Shown: positions 1 through 6,800 of the stretch, piece after piece
Layout of the letters: each line of letters starts with the position of its first letter
Position numbering within the stretch: position 1 is the stretch's first letter
From: a bacterium
GTDB taxonomy: Bacteria; Patescibacteriota; Gracilibacteria; Peribacterales; Peribacteraceae
Direction of reading: 5' to 3'
Assembly (NCBI GenBank): GCA_027623015.1
Contig: JAQBVR010000011.1
Span: 1-34,778 of the forward strand
DNA: 34,778 nucleotides
Notes under the pieces: model-generated
Told to the model about the DNA's origin: nothing
The model's database searches: none
The model's input: the letters and a program-made list of their open reading frames with translations, nothing else
Position numbers and translations under genes: made by a program

Positions 1-44
1 AAATAGCTCTGACATTGTTCATTCTCTTGTATCATTGCACTATT

Positions 45-131
45 GCCGGAGTGGCGGAACTGGTAGACGCGCACGACTCAAAATCGTGTGAGCACACGCT
101 CGTGAGAGTTCAAGTCTCTCCTCCGGCACCA
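45..131 (+). tRNA. tRNA-Leu (anticodon CAA)
   Basis: The acceptor arms GCCGGAG and CTCCGGC pair perfectly. The anticodon stem CACGA/TCGTG encloses a 7-base loop with anticodon CAA. A long variable arm identifies a class II tRNA, and A plus CCA is encoded at the 3' end. It reads UUG leucine codons. A hairpin begins inside the CCA (see 130-152). Confidence 0.96.
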
Positions 132-180
132 GCCTTCGTACAACGAAGGCTGCCCACCGTAGCATTGGCGAAGGGGGGCA
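130..180 (+). repeat. two consecutive hairpins directly after tRNA-Leu
   Basis: The first hairpin pairs 130-138 with 144-152 (CAGCCTTCG/CGAAGGCTG, 9 bp, 5-nt loop), and its 5' arm starts in the last two bases of the tRNA CCA. The second pairs 151-158 with 173-180 with one mismatch. No U-tract follows, so it is not a classical terminator. The stretch to about 220 resembles the sequence after tRNA-Gly (33064-33165); both contain CTGCGCT followed by GGCA and GCCAC. Confidence 0.7.
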
Positions 181-225
181 CACTTGTACAATTATCTGCG
201 CTATGGCTGGCAAGCCACACACCCT

Positions 226-1542
226 ATGAAAGAATATACGTCATTCATCTTCGAATCCTATTCCTTTAACGAAAGGACGGGGATATTGAAGCTGCACTAC
301 AATCTCGATAACGAGATCTCCTTTACAGAAACTATCACTTTCCCTCGTGACGGCATGTTTCGAAGTGGCGTCGATAGTGAGCTACTCGACAGGGCATTCT
401 TTGCTCTGCATCTCATAGGAGGCATCAGCTACTACAAAACCTATTGTCCGAAAAGTATTGAAGTACGCTCTGGTAGCCTGTCTAGCACACAAGCTCTTTT
501 TTGGAATACAGTATACACCAAAGGTCTTGCAGAGTTCTTTTATAGAAACAACATCGATAGTAAGGGGCTCATCAACTTCCCTTTTGATACAACACTGGAT
601 CCAAAACCTATAGATTGGGATGCAGAACATGAACGCGTGCTCGTACCTGTTGGCGGAGGAAAAGACTCTATCGTTACGATCGAAATGCTGCGAGAGTCGA
701 AAATGGACATGCTTCTCATGCGAATGGGTAAACACCCACTAATAGAAGAGATCGCCAAGGTTGCAAAGCAGCCTATTCTCTATATAGAACGTGAACTAGA
801 CCCTCGATTATTTGAACTCAACAACCAAGATGCTTTCAATGGTCATGTGCCCATCACTGCATATGTATCGTTTCTCTCAATCATCACTGCTCTTCTTTAT
901 GGATGTGATTTTATTACATTCAGCAATGAGCGCAGTGCAAATGAAGGGAACATAGAAGGGCTCGAGGTAAATCACCAATGGAGCAAAAGCATGGAATGTG
1001 AACGGATGATCCAGCTCTACATCCATAGCTTCCTGACACCAAACCTCGACTACTTTAGTCTCCTGCGCACCATGAGTGAATTACTCATCAGTAGCAACTT
1101 CTCACAGCTTCCTCAGTATTTCCAATGCGCAACAAGCTGCAACACAAACTGGAAACTCGCAGGGCAGTCGGCAAAGAGGTGGTGCTGTACATGCCCTAAG
1201 TGTGCATTTGTCTACTCTCAGCTTGCTGCATTCCTTCCAAAAAAGACTCTCATGGAGATCTTCGGAAGTGATCTACTAGCAGAAGAAGCCCTGCTCCCTC
1301 TCTACCGTCAACTTCTTGGCCTAGAAGGCATAAAACCATTTGAATGTGTTGGCACACCACATGAGGTAGCAGCGGCCTTCTTACTCATAAAAGAACGAGG
1401 GGAGCATGCAGATACACCTGCCATGGAGATGTTCATATGCCAACATCTTGAATCTATCGCAGACCCGAAAGCACTCATCATGGAAACAATAGCTGTAGCA
1501 GAAGAACACGGAGTAAGCAGAAAGTTCCTAGAACAGCTATGA
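226..1542 (+). CDS. murL: MurL-type UDP-MurNAc-L-Ala-L-Glu epimerase
   Basis: A PP-loop-like motif GGGKDS lies near residue 145. FSNERSANEGN follows near 235, and a CCTCPKC cluster near 320-326. In Xanthomonas, MurL is an ATP-dependent epimerase that converts the terminal L-Glu of UDP-MurNAc-L-Ala-L-Glu to D-Glu, and it is encoded beside murD2. The next gene here is a MurD-type ligase whose ATG overlaps this stop (ATGA), which strongly supports the call. I chose ATG 226; the in-frame TTG at 184 lies in the post-tRNA repeat. An 8-codon ORF from ATG 203 ends in TGA overlapping ATG 226 and could couple translation. Family membership is from recalled motifs and context, not a search. Confidence 0.78.
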   Translation: MKEYTSFIFESYSFNERTGILKLHYNLDNEISFTETITFPRDGMFRSGVDSELLDRAFFALHLIGGISYYKTYCPKSIEVRSGSLSSTQALFWNTVYTKGLAEFFYRNNIDSKGLINFPFDTTLDPKPIDWDAEHERVLVPVGGGKDSIVTIEMLRESKMDMLLMRMGKHPLIEEIAKVAKQPILYIERELDPRLFELNNQDAFNGHVPITAYVSFLSIITALLYGCDFITFSNERSANEGNIEGLEVNHQWSKSMECERMIQLYIHSFLTPNLDYFSLLRTMSELLISSNFSQLPQYFQCATSCNTNWKLAGQSAKRWCCTCPKCAFVYSQLAAFLPKKTLMEIFGSDLLAEEALLPLYRQLLGLEGIKPFECVGTPHEVAAAFLLIKERGEHADTPAMEMFICQHLESIADPKALIMETIAVAEEHGVSRKFLEQL

Positions 1543-2843
1543 CCATAGAGGAACTCAACGGAAAGACGATCTGCATACTCGGCTACGGTCGAGAAGGAAA
1601 AGCAACAGTACAAGCTCTGGAGACATTTGCACCAGATGCTGAGCTAACTATTGCAGATGAAGATGAAAGTATTGAAGTGAGCAATGCAAAGCACTGGAAG
1701 CAACTTGGAACAGGTTGGCTAGAGAACCTCGACAAATTCGATGTTATCATCGCATCCCCCGGAATCCATCCAAATATCCTTTCAACGAGTAACGAGCAAC
1801 GAGTAACGAGTAACGCAACTAGCGCTACCCAAATCTTCCTCGATACAGTGCAAAACAAAGGCTCCACTGTTATCGGCGTGACTGGAACGAAAGGAAAAAG
1901 TACGACGGCGAGTCTTATCTACGAGATACTCAAAGCAGATGGAAAAGATGTGCACCTCGTCGGAAACATTGGGATCCCAGCAATAGGGTATATAGATGAA
2001 GCCAGTACGAACACAATATTTGTACAAGAGATCAGTAGTGCACAAGCCAAATATCTCACATCTGGTCCACAGATCGCAGTCATCACCAGCTTCTTTCCAG
2101 AGCACCTCGATTACCACGGATCTGAAGCGCAGTACCTCGAAGCCAAGCGAAAGGTCTGCCAATCCGCTACCCACATCTTTCACGCAAACAACAGAGCGAG
2201 AGAAATCTCATGTGGTCCTGCAAATACTATCATCGAATATGCAGAAAAAGATTCCCCTATCGCTATAGAAGATACGCAACTTATCGGCACACATAACCTT
2301 CTCAATATCGCAGGTGCATACACAGTTGCGACAAAAGCATTCGACGTTGATGGAAAGAAAGCAATCAAAGCAATCAAAAACTTCAAAGGTCTCCCTCATC
2401 GTCTTGAGTCTCTCGGTGTACATCATGGAATTGAATGGATCGACGACAGCATATCTACGACTCCTGAATCCACGATCGAAGCTATCAACGCACTAGGACC
2501 GAATCTTCACACCATCATTCTCGGAGGAAAAGACCGCGGGCTAGACTTCTCTGAGCTTGGAAAAGTAATTGAGGCTTCGTCTATAGAGCATGTGATCCTT
2601 CTTGGAGAGAATAGTGAAAAAATCACTGCAGCAATACAGAATACAAAAATATCAAAAGCGAGCTCTATGCAAAACGTTATACAAATCGCATTAGAAGATA
2701 ACGAGCAACTAGTAAACAGTAACGAGCAACGCGTTGTTCTATTGTCTCCATCAGCTTCGAGCTACGACATGTTCAAAAGCTTCGAAGAAAAGGGGGATGC
2801 TTTTAAGGCATGTATTAGCTCCCACTCCCCACTTTCACCTTAG
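1539..2843 (+). CDS. murD2: MurD2-type UDP-MurNAc-L-Ala--L-Glu ligase
   Basis: A Mur ligase of 434 residues that adds glutamate to UDP-MurNAc-L-Ala in the cytoplasm. An N-terminal Rossmann segment (ICILGYGREG) is followed by the ATP loop TGTKGKS at about 115-121, a central domain with FFPEHLDYHG, and a C-terminal domain with GGKDRG and LLSPSASSYDMFKSFEEKG, which is typical of MurD. The start overlaps the murL stop by 4 bases. Pairing with MurL suggests the L-Glu-specific MurD2 type rather than ordinary D-Glu MurD; that is inference. Two heptamer-repeat insertions fall in frame near residues 83-93 and 387-398. The 3' end overlaps the convergent grpE end by 29 bp. Confidence 0.85.
   Translation: MTIEELNGKTICILGYGREGKATVQALETFAPDAELTIADEDESIEVSNAKHWKQLGTGWLENLDKFDVIIASPGIHPNILSTSNEQRVTSNATSATQIFLDTVQNKGSTVIGVTGTKGKSTTASLIYEILKADGKDVHLVGNIGIPAIGYIDEASTNTIFVQEISSAQAKYLTSGPQIAVITSFFPEHLDYHGSEAQYLEAKRKVCQSATHIFHANNRAREISCGPANTIIEYAEKDSPIAIEDTQLIGTHNLLNIAGAYTVATKAFDVDGKKAIKAIKNFKGLPHRLESLGVHHGIEWIDDSISTTPESTIEAINALGPNLHTIILGGKDRGLDFSELGKVIEASSIEHVILLGENSEKITAAIQNTKISKASSMQNVIQIALEDNEQLVNSNEQRVVLLSPSASSYDMFKSFEEKGDAFKACISSHSPLSP
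1784..1816 (+). repeat. heptamer array (AACGAGY) inside murD2
   Basis: Four consecutive 7-base units, AACGAGT/AACGAGC/AACGAGT/AACGAGT, are followed by a partial AACGC. They encode SNEQRVTSN in the linker before the ATP-binding domain. Confidence 0.9.
2700..2732 (+). repeat. degenerate heptamer array (AACGAGC) inside murD2
   Basis: Units AACGAGC, AACTAGT, AAACAGT, AACGAGC and partial AACGC encode NEQLVNSNEQR just before the conserved LLSPSASSYDMF segment. This is the second array in the same gene and belongs to the family at 1784, 15647 and 17369. Confidence 0.85.
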
Positions 2844-3318
2844 CAGGCCGCAAGACGCGATCATTAAGCAAATAACCCTCTTCGAAGACTTTAAGAATCA
2901 TGTCCTTCTCCCCTTCTCCTGTCTGCAATATCTCATGAATATTGGGGTCTACAAGCTTTCCTAAACATTCCATCTTTTGAAGTCCAACGCTCTGAAGATC
3001 TGTAATCAACCCCTGCTCTACAGCCAGAAGGCCACCCACCCACTCATTGCCCTGAAGCTCCTTCGGTAAATGGTCAAAAGCACGTTGGAAGTTATCGACT
3101 GTCGGAAGAAGCTTCACGAGGAGTCCTGCGAGAGCAAACGCGCGGATCTCTGCTCCTTCCTTCTCCATCCTTACTTTTGCATTTTGCAAATCTGCCTGTG
3201 CACGCGCTGCAAGATCTTTGAGACGATTGGCTTCATCTTTCACTGCCTCAAGTTCTTGCGAGATCAAAGCGATATCATCTTCTCCCTGTGTTGAGCCCTT
3301 CTTGGATTGTGCAGTCAT
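2815..3318 (-). CDS. grpE: GrpE nucleotide-exchange factor
   Basis: A 167-residue protein. An N-terminal charged coiled coil (about 20-60) is followed by a segment with LLPTVDNFQRAFDHL and the C-terminal beta-domain signature GYLLNDRVLRPAKVKVG, diagnostic of GrpE. GrpE releases ADP from DnaK during the chaperone cycle. No dnaK or dnaJ is in the window and I see no CIRCE element upstream. The start is supported by TATACT ending 6 nt before the ATG. The gene is divergent from the antiporter at 3402 and convergent with murD2. Confidence 0.95.
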   Translation of the reverse strand: MTAQSKKGSTQGEDDIALISQELEAVKDEANRLKDLAARAQADLQNAKVRMEKEGAEIRAFALAGLLVKLLPTVDNFQRAFDHLPKELQGNEWVGGLLAVEQGLITDLQSVGLQKMECLGKLVDPNIHEILQTGEGEKDMILKVFEEGYLLNDRVLRPAKVKVGSGS

Positions 3319-3324
3319 ATGAGA

Positions 3325-3330
3325 AGTATA
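3325..3330 (-). promoter_or_regulatory. -10-like box of grpE
   Basis: TATACT on the minus strand, 6 nt before the ATG at 3318. No good -35 and no Shine-Dalgarno are visible, so the transcript may be leaderless. Confidence 0.55.
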
Positions 3331-3340
3331 ACAGCTTGTG

Positions 3341-3368
3341 TAGATTATAGACTCTAGATTTTAGATTT
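3341..3368 (+). repeat. heptamer array (TAGATTW) in the grpE/antiporter spacer
   Basis: Four units: TAGATTA, TAGACTC, TAGATTT, TAGATTT. It has the same 7-base period as the arrays in coding regions but a different word. Confidence 0.85.
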
Positions 3369-3388
3369 TTTAATAAGGGAAAATCACC

Positions 3389-3394
3389 TACACT
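3389..3394 (+). promoter_or_regulatory. -10-like box of the antiporter gene
   Basis: TACACT, 7 nt before the ATG at 3402. Confidence 0.5.
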
Positions 3395-3401
3395 ACATCC
3401 A

Positions 3402-4403
3402 ATGACTACCACTTTCACCCTTCTTCTCTTTGCATTCAGTGTCATTCTGCTTATAAAAGGAGCGGACTGGCTCGTAGAAGGTGCATCAGATATCGCACAG
3501 CGCCTTGGTGTATCAGACCTTGCCATTGGCCTTACAGTCGTATCGTTTGGTACGTCGATGCCAGAGCTTTTAGTAAACGTTATCGCGAGTCTAAACAGCA
3601 GTGCAGATATCGCCATTGGAAACATCCTCGGTAGTAATATCTCCAACACGTTACTCATCCTCGGTGCAACAGCGATCATCGCTCCACTTACCATCCAACG
3701 TAGTACCGTACTCAAAGAGATCCCCTTCTGTCTGCTCGCATCGTGTGTACTGTATGTCATGGCAAATGATGCAATGGTAAATAGATACCCTCTCTCTGAA
3801 CTAAGCCGTGGAGACGGCATCGTATTCATTGGATTCTTCCTCATCTTCCTTTACTACACGTTTGGCATGAGTAATAACGGCAAGGATAAAGAACATACGA
3901 AACCAAGCATGTCCGTTCCTCGTGCATGGCTCATGGTTATCGGAGGACTCATAGGACTAAGTCTCGGAGGAGGTATCGCAGTCGATACCGCACAAACCAT
4001 TGCGCTCAATCTTGGCATCTCCGAAGCACTTGTAGGACTAACTGCAGTTGCTATCGGGACATCGCTTCCTGAGCTTACTGCCTCTGTGATGGCTGCGTTA
4101 AAAGGCAAGTCCGACATAGCAATAGGTAACATCGTCGGAAGTAACATCTTCAACATCTTCTGGATACTTGGTATCTCTGCAACCATCAAACCTTTAACAT
4201 TTCAACCAGCACAAAACTTCGATCTCCTCGTCGTCGTTTTCTCTGCGTTACTCCTCTTCTTCCTCGTACAAAACGGCCACATTCACTACCGCGTACTCAT
4301 GTGGTGGAGGAAGCAACAAGAGTTCATTTTGAAGCGTTGGGAGGGAGGTGTCTTACTAGCCTCCTATGTCGCATACATCGCGTATATTAGTTGGCGTGGC
4401 TAA
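3402..4403 (+). CDS. calcium/sodium antiporter, CaxA/YrbG family
   Basis: A 333-residue polytopic inner-membrane protein built of two homologous halves, as in the Na+/Ca2+ exchanger superfamily. The first alpha-repeat reads GTSMPELLVN then GNILGSNISN (about 50-85). The second reads GTSLPELTASV then GNIVGSNIFN (about 220-255). These GTS-PE and GNxxGSN motifs line the cation path in the family. About ten hydrophobic segments are visible. It probably exports Ca2+ (or exchanges cations) against Na+; the ions cannot be read from the sequence. The gene stands alone between grpE and an inverted-repeat region. Confidence 0.93.
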   Translation: MTTTFTLLLFAFSVILLIKGADWLVEGASDIAQRLGVSDLAIGLTVVSFGTSMPELLVNVIASLNSSADIAIGNILGSNISNTLLILGATAIIAPLTIQRSTVLKEIPFCLLASCVLYVMANDAMVNRYPLSELSRGDGIVFIGFFLIFLYYTFGMSNNGKDKEHTKPSMSVPRAWLMVIGGLIGLSLGGGIAVDTAQTIALNLGISEALVGLTAVAIGTSLPELTASVMAALKGKSDIAIGNIVGSNIFNIFWILGISATIKPLTFQPAQNFDLLVVVFSALLLFFLVQNGHIHYRVLMWWRKQQEFILKRWEGGVLLASYVAYIAYISWRG

Positions 4404-4408
4404 TGCAT

Positions 4409-4660
4409 AAGGACCAAGGGCGGGAGGGCAAAGGGCGTTCTCTATAGTGATAGAATGTGTTTGTTGTTTATAATAAGCGATAAAATCACTTTTGGTATTT
4501 GTAAATATTTCTAGACTCTTTTATATGACTATTGTTTTGATAGAGGATATCAGTATGGATAATTCCTCTTCAACTCATCAGAAAGTCCAAAAACTGCTGA
4601 AACGCACAAAAGAAACTAAAGAGTTAAAGCTTTGCCTTAGTCCTCCCGCCCTTGGTCCTT
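4409..4660. repeat. 252-bp segment bounded by a 26-bp inverted repeat
   Basis: 4409-4434 and 4635-4660 are inverted copies matching at 24 of 26 positions; the outer 19 bp are perfect (core GGACCAAGGGCGGGAGG at 4411-4427). The segment fills the gap between two convergent genes. The right arm is followed by a second TTGGTCC word. I see no direct target duplication. The interior is A/T-rich and holds only a 47-codon ORF (4525-4668) that runs into the repeat. Confidence 0.8.
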
Positions 4661-4664
4661 GGTC

Positions 4665-5198
4665 CTAATCCAAAGGAGCCACACATGGCACAGCAGGATC
4701 TGCGATGCAGTTCTCTGCGGGAGGATCCCCTCTCCATGGACAGGTCTTGGAATACAAGCATGCATCATCTGTAAGAAGCTCTACTTGATGCAACACCTCT
4801 GCACTTCCTGCAGATGTTGTAAGCAGCACTGCATCCATGTCTTTGAATACATACGAAAGATCAAACTCCATCTCTTCGCCGTTCACGAACATAAGCCACG
4901 TTTTATCTGCAGCAAAATCATACTGCAATGAGTCAAAGAACTCCTGTAGAGAGAGGCCTGGCTTGTGCCTGTGTAGCACATCACCTATCTCATCGTGCAT
5001 ATGTAGATGCTTGTGATGATCAGCTTCATCGCTCGGAATGCCAGACATATACTCAGGACCAGAGAAGTCCACCTTCTCACCATCAAACCACACAGAAAAG
5101 TCTGCATGGGTATGGTTTGGATCTGGATTCTGCTCATAACTGCGCTGGATGCAAGCTGCAAGAAGGATAGTGAGGACGATGGGGGCGAATCGCTTCAT
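4665..5198 (-). CDS. predicted His-rich lipoprotein of unknown function
   Basis: A 177-residue protein with a lipoprotein signal peptide: MKRF, a hydrophobic core and lipobox LLAAC, with lipidated Cys near 16. The mature part begins with NHTHADFSVWFDG (about 27-40) and has a dense histidine stretch, DHHKHLHMHDEIGDVLHRH (about 60-80), then LMFVNGEEMEF and a four-Cys C-terminus. The histidines and acidic residues suggest metal binding; this is inference. I recall the HxHADF segment from uncharacterised CPR and archaeal proteins but cannot name a family. ATG 5198 is favoured by the signal peptide and by TACAAT 7 nt upstream. Confidence 0.75.
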   Translation of the reverse strand: MKRFAPIVLTILLAACIQRSYEQNPDPNHTHADFSVWFDGEKVDFSGPEYMSGIPSDEADHHKHLHMHDEIGDVLHRHKPGLSLQEFFDSLQYDFAADKTWLMFVNGEEMEFDLSYVFKDMDAVLLTTSAGSAEVLHQVELLTDDACLYSKTCPWRGDPPAENCIADPAVPCVAPLD

Positions 5199-5205
5199 AT
5201 GAGGC

Positions 5206-5211
5206 ATTGTA
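5206..5211 (-). promoter_or_regulatory. -10-like box of the His-rich lipoprotein gene
   Basis: TACAAT on the minus strand, 7 nt before the ATG at 5198. Confidence 0.5.
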
Positions 5212-5328
5212 GCAAATTTTGTTTTGTATGTGAATTGTTGGGCTCTTCGATTCGTCCGGCTTCGTCTCTGGACTACGCCGCGACTCACTCAGAGTCATTC
5301 GGCTCGCGACGAAAGTGGCCGGAGCGCC

Positions 5329-5374
5329 AGAGCGCGACGACCATGAGCGAGCTCCACAGAGCGAGTCGAATGGT
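5329..5374 (-). repeat. hairpin directly after tRNA-Met, starting in its CCA
   Basis: On the minus strand, ACCAT at the tRNA end pairs with ATGGT about 25 nt later; GCTC/GAGC pairs inside. The same ACCATTCGACT...GCTCATGGTC words follow tRNA-Lys at 34747. Confidence 0.6.
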
Positions 5375-5447
5375 GCCACAGGACAGAATTGAACTGTCGA
5401 CCTCGGGCTTATGAGTCCCGCGCTCTAACCAACTGAGCTACTGTGGC
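5371..5447 (-). tRNA. tRNA-Met (anticodon CAT)
   Basis: Acceptor GCCACAG pairs with CTGTGGC, followed by A and encoded CCA. The D arm AGCTCAGTTGGTTAGAGC and the T loop TTCAATT are present. The anticodon loop CTCATAA carries CAT. The anticodon stem has four GC pairs and an A-G mismatch next to the loop. Elongator Met is most likely; tRNA-Ile2, with a lysidine-modified CAT, cannot be excluded. Confidence 0.92.
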
Positions 5448-5608
5448 ATGAATAGTGTAAGAATAGGGTACCAGAATGTAAAATGACAGAGTGACCTACC
5501 CGCCGAAGCCGTAGCGTAGTAGGGCTGTGGCATACGTGATGACTGAATGATCTGACTAACTTCTTGTCGGCAATAGCTTAAGCGACGGATGATGAATTAT
5601 GAAGAGAA
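5448..5608. other. spacer without a gene between tRNA-Met and the SLH protein gene
   Basis: No credible ORF. It holds loosely repeated words (ATGACAGA, ATGACTGA, ATGATCTGA), possibly a decayed array, and an imperfect CCTAC...GTAGG pairing near 5500-5530. Nothing clearly functional. Confidence 0.5.
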
Positions 5609-6766
5609 TTATCGAATTTCTTCTCCATACTCATACAATCTCCACACCAACCAGACTACATCTTTTCGTTTCATAGGGGCGCTAGGGTCTAGATACGTAA
5701 AAAGAACATGGTTATCGATAGCGTGGCTCACATAACGGTCGAACCACTGACCACCTGTATCTCGTGTCTCTATCGCATTCGCTTCGTATGCCATCTTGAG
5801 TGCTTCAGCCACGTTCACCTCTTTACTTGGCTGAAACGTACCATCTGGGTAGCCCTCTACGATACCTAGTGCCTTAGCAGTTGCAATATACGGTATGTAC
5901 CAAGCACCCTGGTCAAGGTCAGGAAAGTTCGATTTGGCAGAAGAAACCTCCACGCCAAGTGCCTCTAGGATTATCTTGAGGAACTCAACACGATTTACGG
6001 TCTGCTCTGGCAAAAAATTGCCATCTGGGTACCCTCCAACTGTGCCTGTATTTTTTGCCCACACGATAGCATCAGCGTAAGGATGCTCTGGGGAAACATC
6101 TGAAAAGAGTGCAGATACACTGCCATCTGGAATGATCTGCTCCTCATTCCCTCCAACATCTTGGAGTGTCACTGAAGAAAGCATGTCCTCATAAAAGAAG
6201 TGGTTTTCCTCTATGAAGTCATCTAAGGAACGGAATCCCAACGTATAAAGATACCGACCATTGGAAAACCATGTCTCTTCTCTATACCCCGTCATGGTCG
6301 TAAAGCGAATAGTCCAAGCAGGCACATCAGCCACATGTGTAAACCGCTCCTCTAGACGTTCGTACTCACGAAAGCGTGGTCGTGTTTCGTCGTTTGCAAA
6401 TCTCTGCACCTCTTCGGAAGAGAGCTCATGTCCTATATCCCATACAAGAGCATAGAGCTCAAATATATAGTTATCGCGCTTTCCTAGACCCGCATCATGT
6501 GGAAGGAGACGAATATATGCATAATCTATAGATGCATCTTCAGATACTCCCCCTCGTTCTTTCAGTGGATCGTTCCAAGATTTAGGATACGTAAAACGCA
6601 ATCCCCAACCATCTGGTTCTGCGTACTTGTGGCGCCAATCTGCAGCAGTAGGACCATCTTCATCTGCCGTAGTTGCACTCTCACGAATAGAACGAAACGA
6701 CGGCCGCGCTTCTGCAGTATGTATACAGAGTAGTACGCCAACCAGAACGAGGAAGAATCTCTTCAT
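5609..6766 (-). CDS. secreted SLH-domain surface protein
   Basis: A 385-residue protein with a Sec signal peptide ending near TAEA (about 20). Residues 45-205 form a beta-rich module with WGLRFTYPKSW and MLSSVTLQD, reminiscent of PsbP-like or DUF1795-like folds; that resemblance is by eye. The C-terminal half has S-layer homology repeats, visible as FSDVSPEHPYADAIVWA, GYPDGNFLPEQTVNRVE, GYPDGTFQPSKEVNVAEAL and a third weaker copy. SLH repeats usually bind peptidoglycan-linked secondary polymers, so this is probably a cell-wall-bound protein. It is divergent from the glycosyltransferase at 6801, with a 34-bp gap carrying -10-like boxes for both. Confidence 0.88.
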   Translation of the reverse strand: MKRFFLVLVGVLLCIHTAEARPSFRSIRESATTADEDGPTAADWRHKYAEPDGWGLRFTYPKSWNDPLKERGGVSEDASIDYAYIRLLPHDAGLGKRDNYIFELYALVWDIGHELSSEEVQRFANDETRPRFREYERLEERFTHVADVPAWTIRFTTMTGYREETWFSNGRYLYTLGFRSLDDFIEENHFFYEDMLSSVTLQDVGGNEEQIIPDGSVSALFSDVSPEHPYADAIVWAKNTGTVGGYPDGNFLPEQTVNRVEFLKIILEALGVEVSSAKSNFPDLDQGAWYIPYIATAKALGIVEGYPDGTFQPSKEVNVAEALKMAYEANAIETRDTGGQWFDRYVSHAIDNHVLFTYLDPSAPMKRKDVVWLVWRLYEYGEEIR

Positions 6767-6774
6767 ATTGACCC

Positions 6775-6780
6775 ATCATA
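6775..6780 (-). promoter_or_regulatory. -10-like box of the SLH protein gene
   Basis: TATGAT on the minus strand, 8 nt before the ATG at 6766. Confidence 0.5.
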
Positions 6781-6786
6781 CCATGA

Positions 6787-6792
6787 TACAAT
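6787..6792 (+). promoter_or_regulatory. -10-like box of the first glycosyltransferase gene
   Basis: TACAAT, 8 nt before the ATG at 6801; it is packed against the divergent box at 6775. Confidence 0.5.
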
Positions 6793-6800
6793 TCTGAACA

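Noticed and set aside
184-225. Upstream TTG start of murL
   Set aside because: It adds 14 residues encoded by the post-tRNA repeat tract; ATG 226 begins at the conserved-looking part.
4525-4668. 47-codon ORF inside the inverted-repeat segment
   Set aside because: Its last third is the repeat arm itself, and no family or ribosome-binding signal is visible; it is probably chance.
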